Shown piece after piece: positions 1 to 9,217 of a stretch of DNA of 58,245 nucleotides. Below the pieces are notes generated by a model. The model did not search any database and was not told where the DNA came from. It was given only the letters and a program-made list of their open reading frames with translations. The position numbers and the translations under genes are program-made. The stretch comes from JBBTDV01 sp038042605. GTDB lineage: Bacteria; Bdellovibrionota; UBA1018. Each line of letters starts with the position of its first letter. The stretch's first letter is position 1. The stretch is from NCBI GenBank assembly GCA_964358645.1, contig CAYHPW010000012.1, forward strand, positions 1 through 58,245, written 5' to 3'.

Positions 1-23
1 CGAGTTTTCACAACTCTTTAATT

Positions 24-1388
24 TTACTCGTATTTCGGCAGAAACTCTTCCAAAAAATGCGTATCATAGCTGGCGTCTTTGAATTTTTTGCTAGCCAGGA
101 TTTTTTTATGAAATGCGATATTGGTTTTTATTCCTTCGATAACAAATTCGTCAAGCGCCTGACGCATTTTTACTATTGCATCACCACGTGTTGGCGCGTG
201 AACAATTAATTTGCCGATCATGGAATCATAAAAAGGCACGACTTTATATTGGTCATAAACGAATGAATCCATTCTCACGCCAAGCCCACCCGGAACATGA
301 AGCGCCGTTATCTTGCCGGGGGAAGGCACGAATTGATCAGGATCTTCTGCATTTATGCGGCACTCAATCGCGTGCGACGTGATCTTTACATCAGACTGCT
401 TTATCTTAAATGGCCTGCCAGCTGCCGCGAGAATCTGTTCCTTAATCAGGTCAATACCGGTTACCATTTCTGTCACCGGGTGTTCAACCTGGATTCGCGT
501 ATTCATCTCCATAAAATAAAATTTACGTTTATCATCCATAAGAAATTCAACAGTGCCTACGTTCTCGTAGTTCACGGCTGCGCAAAGCTTAAGCGCCGCC
601 TCACTCATCTCCCGTCGCAAGGTCTCCGTCAGGACCGGGCTGGGGCTTTCCTCGAGGATTTTCTGATGCCGACGCTGTATCGTGCAATCACGCTCCCCAA
701 GCGAAACCATGTTGCCGTGTTTGTCGCATAAAACCTGTATCTCCACGTGCCGCGGATGTTCGCAGTATTTTTCAATATACATCGCTGGATTGCCGAAAGC
801 GGCTCCGGCTTCAGAGCTGACACGTTCAAATGAAGAGCGAAGCTGTTGCGGTGTAAAGACCACATAAATCCCGCGCCCGCCACCGCCGGCGGCGGCTTTC
901 AAAATCACAGGATAACCGATTTTTTCGGCCTCACCCAAAGCCGCGTCTAAATTAGGGACGGCCTCCATGGTCCCCGGCAAGAGAGGCACCCCGGCATTTC
1001 TTGCAATTGTTCTGGCGCGTGTCTTGTCCCCCATGGACTGGATGTTCTCTACGCTCGGTCCTATGAAAACAATCTGGCATTCGCCGCACAGGCGCGCAAA
1101 CTCCGCATTCTCTGAGAGAAAACCATAACCAGGATGAATTGCGTCCGCATCGGTGATTTCCGCTGCGGACAAAATACTTGCTATATTCAGGTAGCTTAAC
1201 TTGGCTCTTGGCGGGCCGATGCATACTGCTTCGTCCGCAAGCTTGACATGAAGGGAGTGTTCATCCGCTGTGGAATAAACAGCCACTGTTGAAATCCCAA
1301 GTTCGCGACAAGCCCTGATAACCCTCAGGGCTATCTCCCCGCGGTTTGCAATAAGTACCTTGCGAAACGGGCGCCGGTGCGTGCTCAT
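24..1388 (-). CDS. accC: Biotin carboxylase subunit of acetyl-CoA carboxylase
   Basis: The 454-residue protein carboxylates the biotin on AccB using ATP and bicarbonate, the first half-reaction of malonyl-CoA synthesis for fatty acids in the cytoplasm. It has the biotin-carboxylase N domain (VLIANRGEIA at residues 11-20, HPGYGFLSEN at 85-94), the ATP-grasp glycine loop AGGGGRGI near 167-174, and the catalytic segment EMNTRIQVEHPVTE near residue 290. Length matches the family (about 450). It starts 8 bases after the accB stop, so the two are co-transcribed in the usual accB-accC order. A carboxylase of propionyl-CoA or pyruvate type is less likely because BCCP is a separate small gene next to it. 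Confidence 0.97.
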   Translation of the reverse strand: MSTHRRPFRKVLIANRGEIALRVIRACRELGISTVAVYSTADEHSLHVKLADEAVCIGPPRAKLSYLNIASILSAAEITDADAIHPGYGFLSENAEFARLCGECQIVFIGPSVENIQSMGDKTRARTIARNAGVPLLPGTMEAVPNLDAALGEAEKIGYPVILKAAAGGGGRGIYVVFTPQQLRSSFERVSSEAGAAFGNPAMYIEKYCEHPRHVEIQVLCDKHGNMVSLGERDCTIQRRHQKILEESPSPVLTETLRREMSEAALKLCAAVNYENVGTVEFLMDDKRKFYFMEMNTRIQVEHPVTEMVTGIDLIKEQILAAAGRPFKIKQSDVKITSHAIECRINAEDPDQFVPSPGKITALHVPGGLGVRMDSFVYDQYKVVPFYDSMIGKLIVHAPTRGDAIVKMRQALDEFVIEGIKTNIAFHKKILASKKFKDASYDTHFLEEFLPKYE

Positions 1389-1396
1389 CTATTGCG

Positions 1397-1957
1397 TTAA
1401 ACGACTTCCATTATGAACAGCGGCTCGCCATATTCAACTGGCTGGCCATTTTCAACAAGAGTGGAGAGGACTTTCCCGGGGAAATCAGCCTCAATCTCAT
1501 TCATCAGTTTCATGGCTTCGATAATACATAGTACGTCACCGCGTTTCACTAGCTGATTTTCTTTTACATAAGGCTCAGTGGTCGGTGAAGGCGCACGGTA
1601 AAACGTCCCTACAAACGGAGAAAGCACATGCTTTTGGTTGGCCGGCAAGCAGCCGGCCGCTGAAGCCGCATCTTCTGATTTTATGGCAGCATCACCGGTC
1701 TTGCTGGTTTTTTTGGCGCCATCAGGAATTGCAACCGTTGTTGAAGCCGCCTGCCTTGCGGGCGTGCCTGTCTTGAGCACGAGACGTTTATCGCCGTGCT
1801 GCCACTCCAGTTCAACAACTCCGCCACGGTTCATAAAATCAAGGATCTTATCCAACTGATCAATCTCTGGATAGTCCACCGAAGAGAGTCCGGATCTGCC
1901 AAGTTTATCAGACTTACCAGGCCTAGCTAACGCGTTACTTGCTTGCTTTTTCGACAT
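1397..1957 (-). CDS. accB: Biotin carboxyl carrier protein of acetyl-CoA carboxylase
   Basis: This 186-residue protein carries the biotin that shuttles CO2 between AccC and the carboxyltransferase. The C-terminal biotinyl domain contains EAMKLMNEI, with the biotinylated lysine at about residue 150. A proline/alanine/lysine-rich linker (about residues 65-105) joins it to an N-terminal segment. I chose the ATG at 1957, with GGGA about 10 bases upstream, over an in-frame TTG at 1978. The gene overlaps the 3-prime end of efp by 23 bases, implying translational coupling. Three genes, efp, accB and accC, form one minus-strand run. Confidence 0.95.
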   Translation of the reverse strand: MSKKQASNALARPGKSDKLGRSGLSSVDYPEIDQLDKILDFMNRGGVVELEWQHGDKRLVLKTGTPARQAASTTVAIPDGAKKTSKTGDAAIKSEDAASAAGCLPANQKHVLSPFVGTFYRAPSPTTEPYVKENQLVKRGDVLCIIEAMKLMNEIEADFPGKVLSTLVENGQPVEYGEPLFIMEVV

Positions 1958-2498
1958 AAGAGTAATCCCGTGTATCAACCTTGATATATTCCCCTTCTTT
2001 TAGGTGAAACGGGACATTCACCACGGCGCCGGTCTCAAGCTTTGCAGGCTTTGAACCACCGGTCACAGTATCACCACGAAACGCTGGCTCAGTTTCCACG
2101 ATCTTCAAAATCACGAATGTTGGAAGTTCAACTCCTATGGGGCGCTCATCGAAATACATCACTTTTATCGCAAGATTTTCCTGCAAGAAGTCCTTGCCTG
2201 GCCCCAACTGTTCTTCGTTTAACATGACCTGCTCATAGTTTGCGTTATTCATGAAATGATAGCCGACATTGTCTTTATAAAGAAATTGCATTTCTTTTTC
2301 TTCAGTATTGGCCTTATCAAGTTTATCACCGGAAGTGATCGTGCGCTCAATAACGTTATGATTAAGCATGTTCTTGAGTTTTGTCCTGGTAAAAGCCCTG
2401 CCCTTGCCTGGGCTGACATGCTGAAAATCAACTATTTCGTATGGAATACCATCAATTTGAACTTTGAGTCCCTTACGGAATTGATTAGTTGCGTACAT
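1935..2498 (-). CDS. efp: Translation elongation factor P
   Basis: EF-P binds stalled ribosomes and promotes peptide-bond formation at polyproline stretches. The 187-residue product has the standard start YATNQFRKG, the KOW-like N domain with the loop SPGKG (lysine near residue 32, the position modified in many bacteria), and the C-terminal OB domains ending in VKVDTRDYSYVEKA-type sequence. I chose the internal ATG at 2498 because homologues begin there. The longer reading frame to 2534 would run into the upstream TPR gene. The modification enzymes are not in the window, so the type of lysine modification cannot be predicted. Confidence 0.95.
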   Translation of the reverse strand: MYATNQFRKGLKVQIDGIPYEIVDFQHVSPGKGRAFTRTKLKNMLNHNVIERTITSGDKLDKANTEEKEMQFLYKDNVGYHFMNNANYEQVMLNEEQLGPGKDFLQENLAIKVMYFDERPIGVELPTFVILKIVETEPAFRGDTVTGGSKPAKLETGAVVNVPFHLKEGEYIKVDTRDYSYVEKASK

Positions 2499-2530
2499 TG
2501 CGCCATTCGTAACCGAGGCAAGCTCGCGTG

Positions 2531-3103
2531 TCAACTGACCCGATGCCGGTATCTTTCGACCCTTTGCAGCAGATCCTGCAAACGCTCCACTTTAAAAATC
2601 CATTTATTAAGCTTGACCTCGGGATCCTCACCAATCGCATCTTGTGCCGGATGTTCAGTGAATTCAAGAACCAAAGTACCATCCTGGTAGGCTTGGGCTT
2701 CCAATTCATGCACCAGTCGTGCTGTTTCGATGTCCTGTGGCGCAAAGTATAGCAGCATTTTATACGATCCCAACGCGTCCGCCACCCGCCCGAGCATCAG
2801 GCTAGAATCAGCCACAAGTCTTTGCGCGGCTAAATTATCAGGCGCATCCTCCACGACAGCCTTAAGTTCCTCGATCACTTCTGCGTACTGTCTTTTATCA
2901 AACAGTGCTCTTGCAAGCGCGACTTTTCCGCCCACGAACGCGGGATGAACACGCAGGCCCTCCCTGGCCACCTCTATCGCTTCATCGACAAGCCCTGCTT
3001 TTCTGTATGCTTCGGCCAATGGTGCAAAAACCCGTGACGTAGGGTCATCTTGGTATTTCTTTAAATAAGCATAAATCAATGGATGATATTTAGTCTGACC
3101 CAT
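2531..3103 (-). CDS. TPR-repeat protein between pilQ and efp
   Basis: The 190-residue protein is made largely of tetratricopeptide-like helices, for example FAPLAEAYRKAGLVDEAIEVAREGL near residues 26-50 and two following repeats to about residue 120. No signal peptide or membrane segment is seen, so it is probably cytoplasmic. Its ATG overlaps the pilQ stop as ATGA, so it is translated with the pilus operon. A role as a scaffold or assembly helper of the pilus is inferred from position only. The C-terminal 60 residues are charged and less repeat-like. No known pilotin (a lipoprotein) fits this sequence. Confidence 0.75.
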   Translation of the reverse strand: MGQTKYHPLIYAYLKKYQDDPTSRVFAPLAEAYRKAGLVDEAIEVAREGLRVHPAFVGGKVALARALFDKRQYAEVIEELKAVVEDAPDNLAAQRLVADSSLMLGRVADALGSYKMLLYFAPQDIETARLVHELEAQAYQDGTLVLEFTEHPAQDAIGEDPEVKLNKWIFKVERLQDLLQRVERYRHRVS

Positions 3104-4938
3104 CAGCTGTTGAGTCCCGCCTCTCTTATATTAAGAATCCTGGGTGTTATGAATATAAACAATTCAGATCGGTTTGTATTCTCTGAATCGCTGCCAAAGA
3201 GCACTCCAAGTATCGGGATCTTTCTTAGAATAGGGAAGCCGGTGCTCGCCTTGCTGGAAGTCATCGTATAAACACCGCCTATCACAAGCGTTGATCCGCT
3301 TTCGACAAGAACGATGGTGTTCAAATTCCTATTTGCGACACCAAAATTGCCACCCCCCATATTGAACGGGACATCCCTGGTAACCGCAAGATCCATCAGA
3401 ACACTGCCGTCGTTAGTCACGGTAGGCTTCACGCTGAGGCTCAGATTCGCGCTCTGGATATTGCTTGTCGTGACCGGCCCTGCGGCGGTCATTGTTGTCG
3501 TACCCGGCAGCAACACGGGCGTGCCTTGTACAATCGTGGCTTTTTCCTTGTTAAGAACAATTGTCTTCGGTGATGAAACCACCTTAACCTGGTTCTCGCT
3601 CTCCCCTATATTCAGCAATGCATTCAAGCGGCGTATGCCACTGATAAAGTTTATTTTCGGTGATATTCCGAATTGCCCAGACTGCCCCGAGGAACTGCTA
3701 CTAGCAGTGCCTATAGTGGCCCCATCGGCGAAAACACCAGGTGAACCGAGCAATTGGTCAACCGGGTTCGCACCTGAAAAACTTGCGAAGTAGTTTTCGC
3801 CGGTAGGCTTCCCAGCCAAATCATTGCCGAAACCAATGCTGCCACCGATTGTCTTTGAAAATGATTCCGTGGCTTCAACAACCTTCGCCTCTATCATCAC
3901 CTGTGGCGTCTGGGTATCCAGCAGTTCTATCAGCTTCTTGATCTTCTCTATGTTATCCGGGACATCACGTATTATCAGGCTGTTGGTCCTGTTATCCGCC
4001 TGGACTATAGCGGCCATGTTGCCTTCACCGGCGGTGGATGCGGCAAATTTCGTCAGCGTGGCCTGCAGGTCAGCTAGATTCGCGTAGCTGATGGGAAAAA
4101 TCCTGGTCACGCGAGGCGCGCTAGCCTGGGCTGCTTGGGTAGCTTTCAGTTCCTCAATTTTTTCATTGGTGAGATTTTGTAAAGTCACGATCCTGAGAAT
4201 GTTGTTATTTCTCTCAGCACCAAGATGAAGGGTATGTAAGAGCAGGTCAAGCGCCTGGTCCCACGGCACTTCGGTGAGAGAAAGAGTTACTTTTCCTTTT
4301 ACATCGTCACCAAGCACTATATTGAAGCCACTGGCCTCGCCTATCATCCTAAAAACATCTGCGGCATCCACGTCACGCACATGAAGAGTTATGGGTCTTC
4401 CCACAAAACGTTTAGTGCCCCTGCCGGCTTCAAACTCATCAAGGGTGGTTTTTGGTTTTTCTGGTTCATCAAGCTTTTCTGATAGTTTGTCCACTTTTTC
4501 CGTACTCGGTTGCTCAGGAGCGGTTGAGGCTTTTGGCTCCACATCCTCCTGTTCATCGCGCGGTATACTAACTTTAACCACATTACCTTCTGAAACAACA
4601 TCCGCTTTACCCGCTTCACGAAGTTGTATGACAACCCTGGCGGATCCGGCTGCACCATCCGCTTTATACGGGCTTATCAGCGTAACCTTGCTGTCAAAAG
4701 AAGAAGTATCGATTTTTCTTGCGGCAGTTTTTGAGAGATCAGTGTCCTTGAATTCCAAAATCACCTGATTGTCAGCCGTATTCTCCTGTTTTTCAAACTG
4801 CAGCGGGCTGTCACCGCGGATTTCCACCATCGTCGGGTCCGCGGTTCCCTTGAAATCAATTGAAACAATCGTTGGTTTTGCCAAAGCCGTACGATAGGCA
4901 AATCCCAATAAGAGAACCATCACCACGGTCTTTCGCAT
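3103..4938 (-). CDS. pilQ: Type IV pilus secretin PilQ
   Basis: PilQ forms the outer-membrane channel through which the pilus fibre exits. From the chosen start the product is 611 residues. It has a signal peptide (MRKTVVMVLLLGFAYRTALA), an AMIN-like beta domain at about residues 20-130, an acidic proline/lysine linker, an STN/N0 domain near 185-260, an N1 domain near 275-350, and a secretin core to the end that includes FPILRKIPILGVLF. An insertion rich in serine and glycine interrupts the core near residue 410. I chose the ATG at 4938 because a GGGGG lies five bases before it; an in-frame ATG at 4950 is an alternative. It is the last core gene of the pilMNOPQ run. Confidence 0.95.
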   Translation of the reverse strand: MRKTVVMVLLLGFAYRTALAKPTIVSIDFKGTADPTMVEIRGDSPLQFEKQENTADNQVILEFKDTDLSKTAARKIDTSSFDSKVTLISPYKADGAAGSARVVIQLREAGKADVVSEGNVVKVSIPRDEQEDVEPKASTAPEQPSTEKVDKLSEKLDEPEKPKTTLDEFEAGRGTKRFVGRPITLHVRDVDAADVFRMIGEASGFNIVLGDDVKGKVTLSLTEVPWDQALDLLLHTLHLGAERNNNILRIVTLQNLTNEKIEELKATQAAQASAPRVTRIFPISYANLADLQATLTKFAASTAGEGNMAAIVQADNRTNSLIIRDVPDNIEKIKKLIELLDTQTPQVMIEAKVVEATESFSKTIGGSIGFGNDLAGKPTGENYFASFSGANPVDQLLGSPGVFADGATIGTASSSSSGQSGQFGISPKINFISGIRRLNALLNIGESENQVKVVSSPKTIVLNKEKATIVQGTPVLLPGTTTMTAAGPVTTSNIQSANLSLSVKPTVTNDGSVLMDLAVTRDVPFNMGGGNFGVANRNLNTIVLVESGSTLVIGGVYTMTSSKASTGFPILRKIPILGVLFGSDSENTNRSELFIFITPRILNIREAGLNS

Positions 4939-4954
4939 CATGTCCCCCATTATA

Positions 4955-5434
4955 TTAATTACCCATTGAATTATTATGATTCAAAACAACTTTCCCTTCA
5001 GGCTGGATGCGGATTTCACTGTCTAAGTTTTCTGTCTGCCCTATTACATTGACCACTTTTTCCCTGACATAAATAGTATCAGCCGTGATACCCTTAACAG
5101 TCCCGTTGCGTGTGCCTATCTTCATTTTTTCGGACACGATAAATGTCTTACCGTCGGGAGCAAGCACCATTGCTCTCACGCGCTGAGGCCCGGTAAGCGC
5201 TCCAACCATTTTTAAAGATTCAACAGGATAGTTCTCAAGCTCATTTTTCGGGACCAAGGCCTTCTTTTCGATAGGCGGGCGCTTAAAAGGATCCCTGATT
5301 TTAAGCAGGTCTTCAGGGATGGGGGTATCCTGTTTAGTCGCAACCGGCGAAGGGGCCGTGCTTGGCTCGGATTCCAGCTGATCAGCGAAAACCAGATTCG
5401 TTATCACAAGGGACAACATGAATAATATCTTCAC
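4955..5434 (-). CDS. pilP: Pilus assembly protein PilP
   Basis: PilP links the inner-membrane PilNO complex to the secretin PilQ in the periplasm. The 159-residue product has an N-terminal hydrophobic export signal (KILFMLSLVITNLVFA) without a lipobox cysteine, the family motif IRDPFKRPP near residue 47, and a small beta domain to about residue 145. The start is GTG with AGGAGGG upstream, and it overlaps the pilO stop by four bases (GTGA). Many PilP proteins are lipoproteins; this one appears to be either cleaved by signal peptidase I or anchored by its N-terminus. Confidence 0.92.
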   Translation of the reverse strand: MKILFMLSLVITNLVFADQLESEPSTAPSPVATKQDTPIPEDLLKIRDPFKRPPIEKKALVPKNELENYPVESLKMVGALTGPQRVRAMVLAPDGKTFIVSEKMKIGTRNGTVKGITADTIYVREKVVNVIGQTENLDSEIRIQPEGKVVLNHNNSMGN

Positions 5435-6075
5435 ATCTTGCCCTCCTGTTTAGCGGTATTTTTGGCAAGCTCATCAGCTTTTGATCCGGCGTATTTATAA
5501 ACTTTAAGCTGGAGCGTCCCATCAAGTTCCACATAGCGCGCAAGATTGGACCCGATAACTTTCATCTCCATATTCTCAATACGCACTATCTTCTGCATAT
5601 TCGAAAGCCGTTCAAGAAATACTATGAGTTGTACGAAAATCCCCCTAAACGACAGGTCAAAAACTTGCTCGGCATAATACTCTTTAGTGGTGATCGCGCC
5701 AGGGCGCAAACTAAGTATAATCACGCCAACCCTCTTGGCCTCGGTCACCACAGAAGTCATGAAGCCAGGTACGTCAAGACTTTCAGAAAGAGTCGCTTTC
5801 ATCGAGTCCAATTCGGTGGCCAGAAACCTCATGCTGTTGCGCTTAGCCTCCAATCCCTTCACAAATTCATCTATCTGTTTAACCTTCGCCTGATATTGCG
5901 ATATTTCGGTTTTAATGCGCTGTTCTTCTGTTGTTTTCTGGACAAGAGGTGAATCACCCGCGCTTGTGAATTGATAATAACCATAACCAAGCCAGCACAA
6001 AAAAATCACGAATATGGGCATTATCGGCAACTTTTCTATAAACTCCCTGAGTTTGTCGGCATTCACGTCATTCAC
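5431..6075 (-). CDS. pilO: Pilus alignment protein PilO
   Basis: PilO pairs with PilN in the inner-membrane alignment subcomplex of the type IV pilus. The 214-residue product has one N-terminal membrane segment (PIFVIFLCWLGYGYYQF, about residues 18-34), a coiled-coil stretch near 48-90, and a ferredoxin-like periplasmic domain. It starts with GTG, overlaps the pilN stop by four bases, and its own stop overlaps pilP. The identification rests on order (pilM-N-O-P-Q), topology and length, all typical. Confidence 0.92.
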   Translation of the reverse strand: MNDVNADKLREFIEKLPIMPIFVIFLCWLGYGYYQFTSAGDSPLVQKTTEEQRIKTEISQYQAKVKQIDEFVKGLEAKRNSMRFLATELDSMKATLSESLDVPGFMTSVVTEAKRVGVIILSLRPGAITTKEYYAEQVFDLSFRGIFVQLIVFLERLSNMQKIVRIENMEMKVIGSNLARYVELDGTLQLKVYKYAGSKADELAKNTAKQEGKM

Positions 6076-6683
6076 CGCCCCTTAGCGGACACTTCAAAGC
6101 TGGCCGCTTCACCGGAATTTTCTTCATTTGTTTTCTGGCTATTGCTCAAACTTACGTCGGTGTAATAAGCAGTCTCTCCCAAGTTTTTCATAAAATCGGA
6201 TATCTCCGTGAAATCAAGCGACGTACCCTTGAATATAACATCTTTACTAGCGATTTTTAGTTCAGACAGCCAAACATTCTTCGGCACGGAATTAGACACC
6301 GACAGCAGCATCCGCGGTGGCCGGCCCCTGTCAGCCACCAGTTCACGGATTATATCGATTTTTGTCCTGATAACCGATTCGTCAGCCTCAATGGCTTTCT
6401 TCATTTCCTCATAACCTTTGATCTTACCTGCTTTATCCACGAGCACGCCCCGCTCTGCAGAAAGCTTCGCGATTATTTCATCTTTCTTCTTCAGTTCCTC
6501 TTCTTTATAGCCATTAAAAACCCAATTGATGGCAATAGCGGCAATAAGCGGCACCGCGATTTTTCTCCAAGGTAGATCTTTAATAGAATTTATATCAAAA
6601 CTAAGGGCGGAGCCACCGGCAGCCTTAGTTTCCATACTAAGCGCGGCTTGTTTGCGCGTCGCTAGGTTGATTTTTATCATCAC
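6072..6683 (-). CDS. pilN: Pilus assembly protein PilN
   Basis: PilN bridges cytoplasmic PilM to periplasmic PilO. The 203-residue product begins with IKINLATRK, the equivalent of the family INLLP-type motif that docks into PilM. This is followed by a single membrane segment (IAVPLIAAIAINWVF, about residues 42-56), a coiled coil and a small periplasmic domain. The start is GTG at 6683 (GTGA overlap with pilM) or the adjoining ATG at 6680. A linker of about 25 residues between the PilM-binding motif and the membrane segment is longer than usual. Confidence 0.92.
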   Translation of the reverse strand: MMIKINLATRKQAALSMETKAAGGSALSFDINSIKDLPWRKIAVPLIAAIAINWVFNGYKEEELKKKDEIIAKLSAERGVLVDKAGKIKGYEEMKKAIEADESVIRTKIDIIRELVADRGRPPRMLLSVSNSVPKNVWLSELKIASKDVIFKGTSLDFTEISDFMKNLGETAYYTDVSLSNSQKTNEENSGEAASFEVSAKGR

Positions 6684-7762
6684 TTCACTCCCGCCCTTAA
6701 CGCCAGCCCGAGCGGTACGGCAGCGATAGGCGCGATGGCCGCGATATATTCTCCTGTGAAGACGGACGGATCATAGGATATTGAATTAAATGCGTTCATC
6801 AATTGTGTAGGTAAACCTATTTTCTCTTCCACCATCTTTGAAAGCCCTGGTATTTTTGAGCTGCCGCCGGCGATGAGCACATAAGCCACTGGCGCACCGT
6901 TTGATGAAGCATTATAAAAATCTAGCGCGCGCTTTATTTCCATGGCGAAATTCTCGGCGCTGACATGCATAAGATCACTGACTTCCTGTGGAAGGCTTTC
7001 ACTTTGTCCGCTCACCTTAAGAGTCTCTGCATCCGCATATGACAAGCTAAGGTTCTTTTGTATGTCTGAAGTAAGATTGCGCCCGCCTATAGCAGTGTCC
7101 TTTGTAAACACTGGCACGCCGTCATGCACGATAACTATCTTCATGGCACTGGCGCCGATATCAACCACCGCAACAGCTTCGCCCGGGTTGGACGGATAGT
7201 TGGCCTCAAACAAGTTTTGTAATGCGAAATAATCGACGTCAACAACGGTGGCCTTAAGACCGGAATCCTCCACGCAAAGCATGTACGAGTCCAACACTGT
7301 TTTCTTTGCGGCCACAAGAACAACATCCGTCTTATTGTCCTTGGCACGCGAAAGCACCTGAAAATCCATCACAACATCAGCAATATCAAAAGGCAGATAC
7401 TGCTCGGCCTCCCAAAAAACTTGGCTTTGAAGCTCACGTGGATTAGGCACCTCGATCGTCATGCGTTTAATAATCACAGATGCACCGGACATGGACGTGC
7501 ATACTGATTTAGACCTCAGTTTTATCTGGCTGATAAGCGTCTTAATGCTTTCAACCACTGCTATCTGGTTAACAATCTCACGATTGACGACCGAATCTTC
7601 TGGTAACTGGACAATGCCGAAATGCAAAAGACTCCATGTCTTCCCTGACTTCTTTAGCTCAACTAATTTCACGGAGGATGAACCTATGCTAAGGCCAACT
7701 GCCGATTGCTTCAGGCCAAATGAAAAAAAATTACCTAACAATCCCTGTGACACCCCAGCCAT
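6680..7762 (-). CDS. pilM: Actin-like pilus assembly protein PilM
   Basis: PilM is a cytoplasmic actin-fold ATP-binding protein that organises PilN/PilO on the inner face of the membrane. The 360-residue product shows the phosphate-1 segment VGLSIGSSSVKLVEL near residues 22-36, VAVVDIGASAMKIVIVHDG near 196-214, and the adenosine motif YVLIAGGSSKIPGL near 297-310. The ATG at 7762 has GGGAG nine bases upstream. A gap of 62 bases separates it from the preceding gene, the longest inside this operon, so an internal promoter is possible, but I found no convincing -35/-10 pair. Confidence 0.95.
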   Translation of the reverse strand: MAGVSQGLLGNFFSFGLKQSAVGLSIGSSSVKLVELKKSGKTWSLLHFGIVQLPEDSVVNREIVNQIAVVESIKTLISQIKLRSKSVCTSMSGASVIIKRMTIEVPNPRELQSQVFWEAEQYLPFDIADVVMDFQVLSRAKDNKTDVVLVAAKKTVLDSYMLCVEDSGLKATVVDVDYFALQNLFEANYPSNPGEAVAVVDIGASAMKIVIVHDGVPVFTKDTAIGGRNLTSDIQKNLSLSYADAETLKVSGQSESLPQEVSDLMHVSAENFAMEIKRALDFYNASSNGAPVAYVLIAGGSSKIPGLSKMVEEKIGLPTQLMNAFNSISYDPSVFTGEYIAAIAPIAAVPLGLALRAGVK

Positions 7763-7824
7763 GGAACATTGCTCCCAACTTTAATATACCTTATTAATTC
7801 TACCCGTATGTATTTAAGGATCAA

Positions 7825-8454
7825 CTAGTGGACGGAAATTTCTGCCGATTCACCATTTAAAAAAAGCAATGAAACCCTGTCGCTGCGTCTTCCCGTCAAA
7901 TCATTGGCGGGAATGAAAGCAAAAGCAGCAAGCTCGTTCCCTTTTAGCGCGGACTCGCTGCCTAATGTGGGGTCATAGCAAAACTCGTTCAGTATACCTG
8001 GTAAATTCATCTCTTCGGCGCGCTTCATATCCAAAAAAACTAATCGCTCAGCCCCGGTACCACCATCAAGACTGCCCGAGCGCACGAATTCACCGCTTGC
8101 ACCAGGTTCACCGCAGGACTTCATTCTATCTATCCTATAGCTTAACTGGTAGTTTAACTGGCCACTCTCATCAAAACTGATACGGAATGCTGAATGTTCA
8201 AGACTGGCAGCAACCTTGATGGAGTTAATTTCTCTTGCGAGGTCACGCAAGGTCACCTGGCCAAGCCACTTTGCCTTTCTCTCAATGACTACCGGGATTG
8301 AAAAAATCAGCAACGCAATAAAAACAGTCGTTGCAATCCAGATGCGCTTTCGCCTGCGTAACTTGGCTTCTATCTGTTCCCACAGCTCATAATTCTCCCA
8401 CTGCGCCTTTATCCAGCGTTCTTTTTCTAAATCAGTGTCATAAATGGGAGCCAT
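7825..8454 (-). CDS. Single-pass membrane protein of unknown function in the pilus locus
   Basis: I do not recognise this 209-residue protein. It starts with a charged region (DTDLEKERWIKAQWENYELW), has one membrane helix at about residues 34-54 (IWIATTVFIALLIFSIPVVI), and a C-terminal domain of about 150 residues predicted to lie in the periplasm. The ATG at 8454 overlaps the pilD 3-prime end by 28 bases and has GGTGG upstream. It sits between pilD and pilM, so a role in pilus assembly or pilin handling is inferred. The topology resembles a minor pilus accessory protein, but no prepilin cleavage motif (GFTLxE) is present. Confidence 0.7.
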   Translation of the reverse strand: MAPIYDTDLEKERWIKAQWENYELWEQIEAKLRRRKRIWIATTVFIALLIFSIPVVIERKAKWLGQVTLRDLAREINSIKVAASLEHSAFRISFDESGQLNYQLSYRIDRMKSCGEPGASGEFVRSGSLDGGTGAERLVFLDMKRAEEMNLPGILNEFCYDPTLGSESALKGNELAAFAFIPANDLTGRRSDRVSLLFLNGESAEISVH

Positions 8455-9215
8455 ATGAATCCACCAAGCAAGTAATGAAAAATTCCACCAGTAACAAGAA
8501 AAGGACCGAACGGTATGGAAACCTTCATGACGTCTTTCTTCCTGGTCACCATCGCCCACGCTATTCCGGCAATGCTGCCTAAAACAGAACCAATAAGTAT
8601 CGTGGTAAATACACCGGATGGGCCTAGAAATGCGCCCAGCATTGCCAGAAGTTTTATATCACCGCCGCCGAGGCCGGCCCTTCCGCTGAAAACCTGATAA
8701 GCCATGGCTAGGCCGTAAAACACACAAAAGCCCAGACCGGCACCTAATACAGCTTTAAATAATCCCAACTCCGGAACAAAGAATGCAGTCAATAATCCTA
8801 ATATAACACCGCCGATACTGAATATATCCGGGATTATTCTGTGCTCAAAATCAATGAAAGTAATCGCTATGAGAACCGCCACGAAAGGCCAATCCCTTAT
8901 AAAAAGAAGCGCTGACCATCCGAAACGTATGTTTGTCGCAAGAAAAAGAACGGCTGTTAAAAATTCTATCGTAGGATATCTGAAGGAGATCACAGCTCCA
9001 CACGCCCTACAGCGGCCCAAAAGCAGGATAAAACTTAAAATCGGGATATTGTCATACCACCGGATCCTTGCTTTGCACGTGGGACAGTGGCTGCCAGGAG
9101 TGATGATCGATAATCCTATAGGCATTCTTGCCACGATGACATTCACGAAACTGCCTACTATCAAGCCTAGAACTACACTGGAAACATTAGCCAACCAGAA
9201 AGGAACGTGCGCCAC
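8427..9215 (-). CDS. pilD: Type IV prepilin peptidase / N-methyltransferase PilD
   Basis: PilD cleaves the leader of prepilins and methylates the new N-terminus. The 262-residue product has the N-terminal methyltransferase-type domain with two CxxC pairs (Cys44/47 and Cys69/72) and the aspartyl protease core, with candidate catalytic aspartates at 122 (FIDFEHRIIPD) and 186 (GGGDIK). About seven membrane helices follow. I chose a GTG at 9215 because GAGG lies seven bases upstream, the protein then begins just before the first membrane helix as in homologues, and only two bases separate it from the upstream stop. A longer frame to 9314 lies over the permease gene. Confidence 0.95.
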   Translation of the reverse strand: MAHVPFWLANVSSVVLGLIVGSFVNVIVARMPIGLSIITPGSHCPTCKARIRWYDNIPILSFILLLGRCRACGAVISFRYPTIEFLTAVLFLATNIRFGWSALLFIRDWPFVAVLIAITFIDFEHRIIPDIFSIGGVILGLLTAFFVPELGLFKAVLGAGLGFCVFYGLAMAYQVFSGRAGLGGGDIKLLAMLGAFLGPSGVFTTILIGSVLGSIAGIAWAMVTRKKDVMKVSIPFGPFLVTGGIFHYLLGGFIWLPFMTLI

Positions 9216-9217
9216 TT

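Noticed and set aside
2..30. Hairpin GAGTT/AACTC downstream of accC
   Set aside because: The stem is only five pairs and the sequence is cut by the window edge, so a terminator cannot be claimed. The T-rich stretch beside it is on the plus-strand side, not in the direction of accC.
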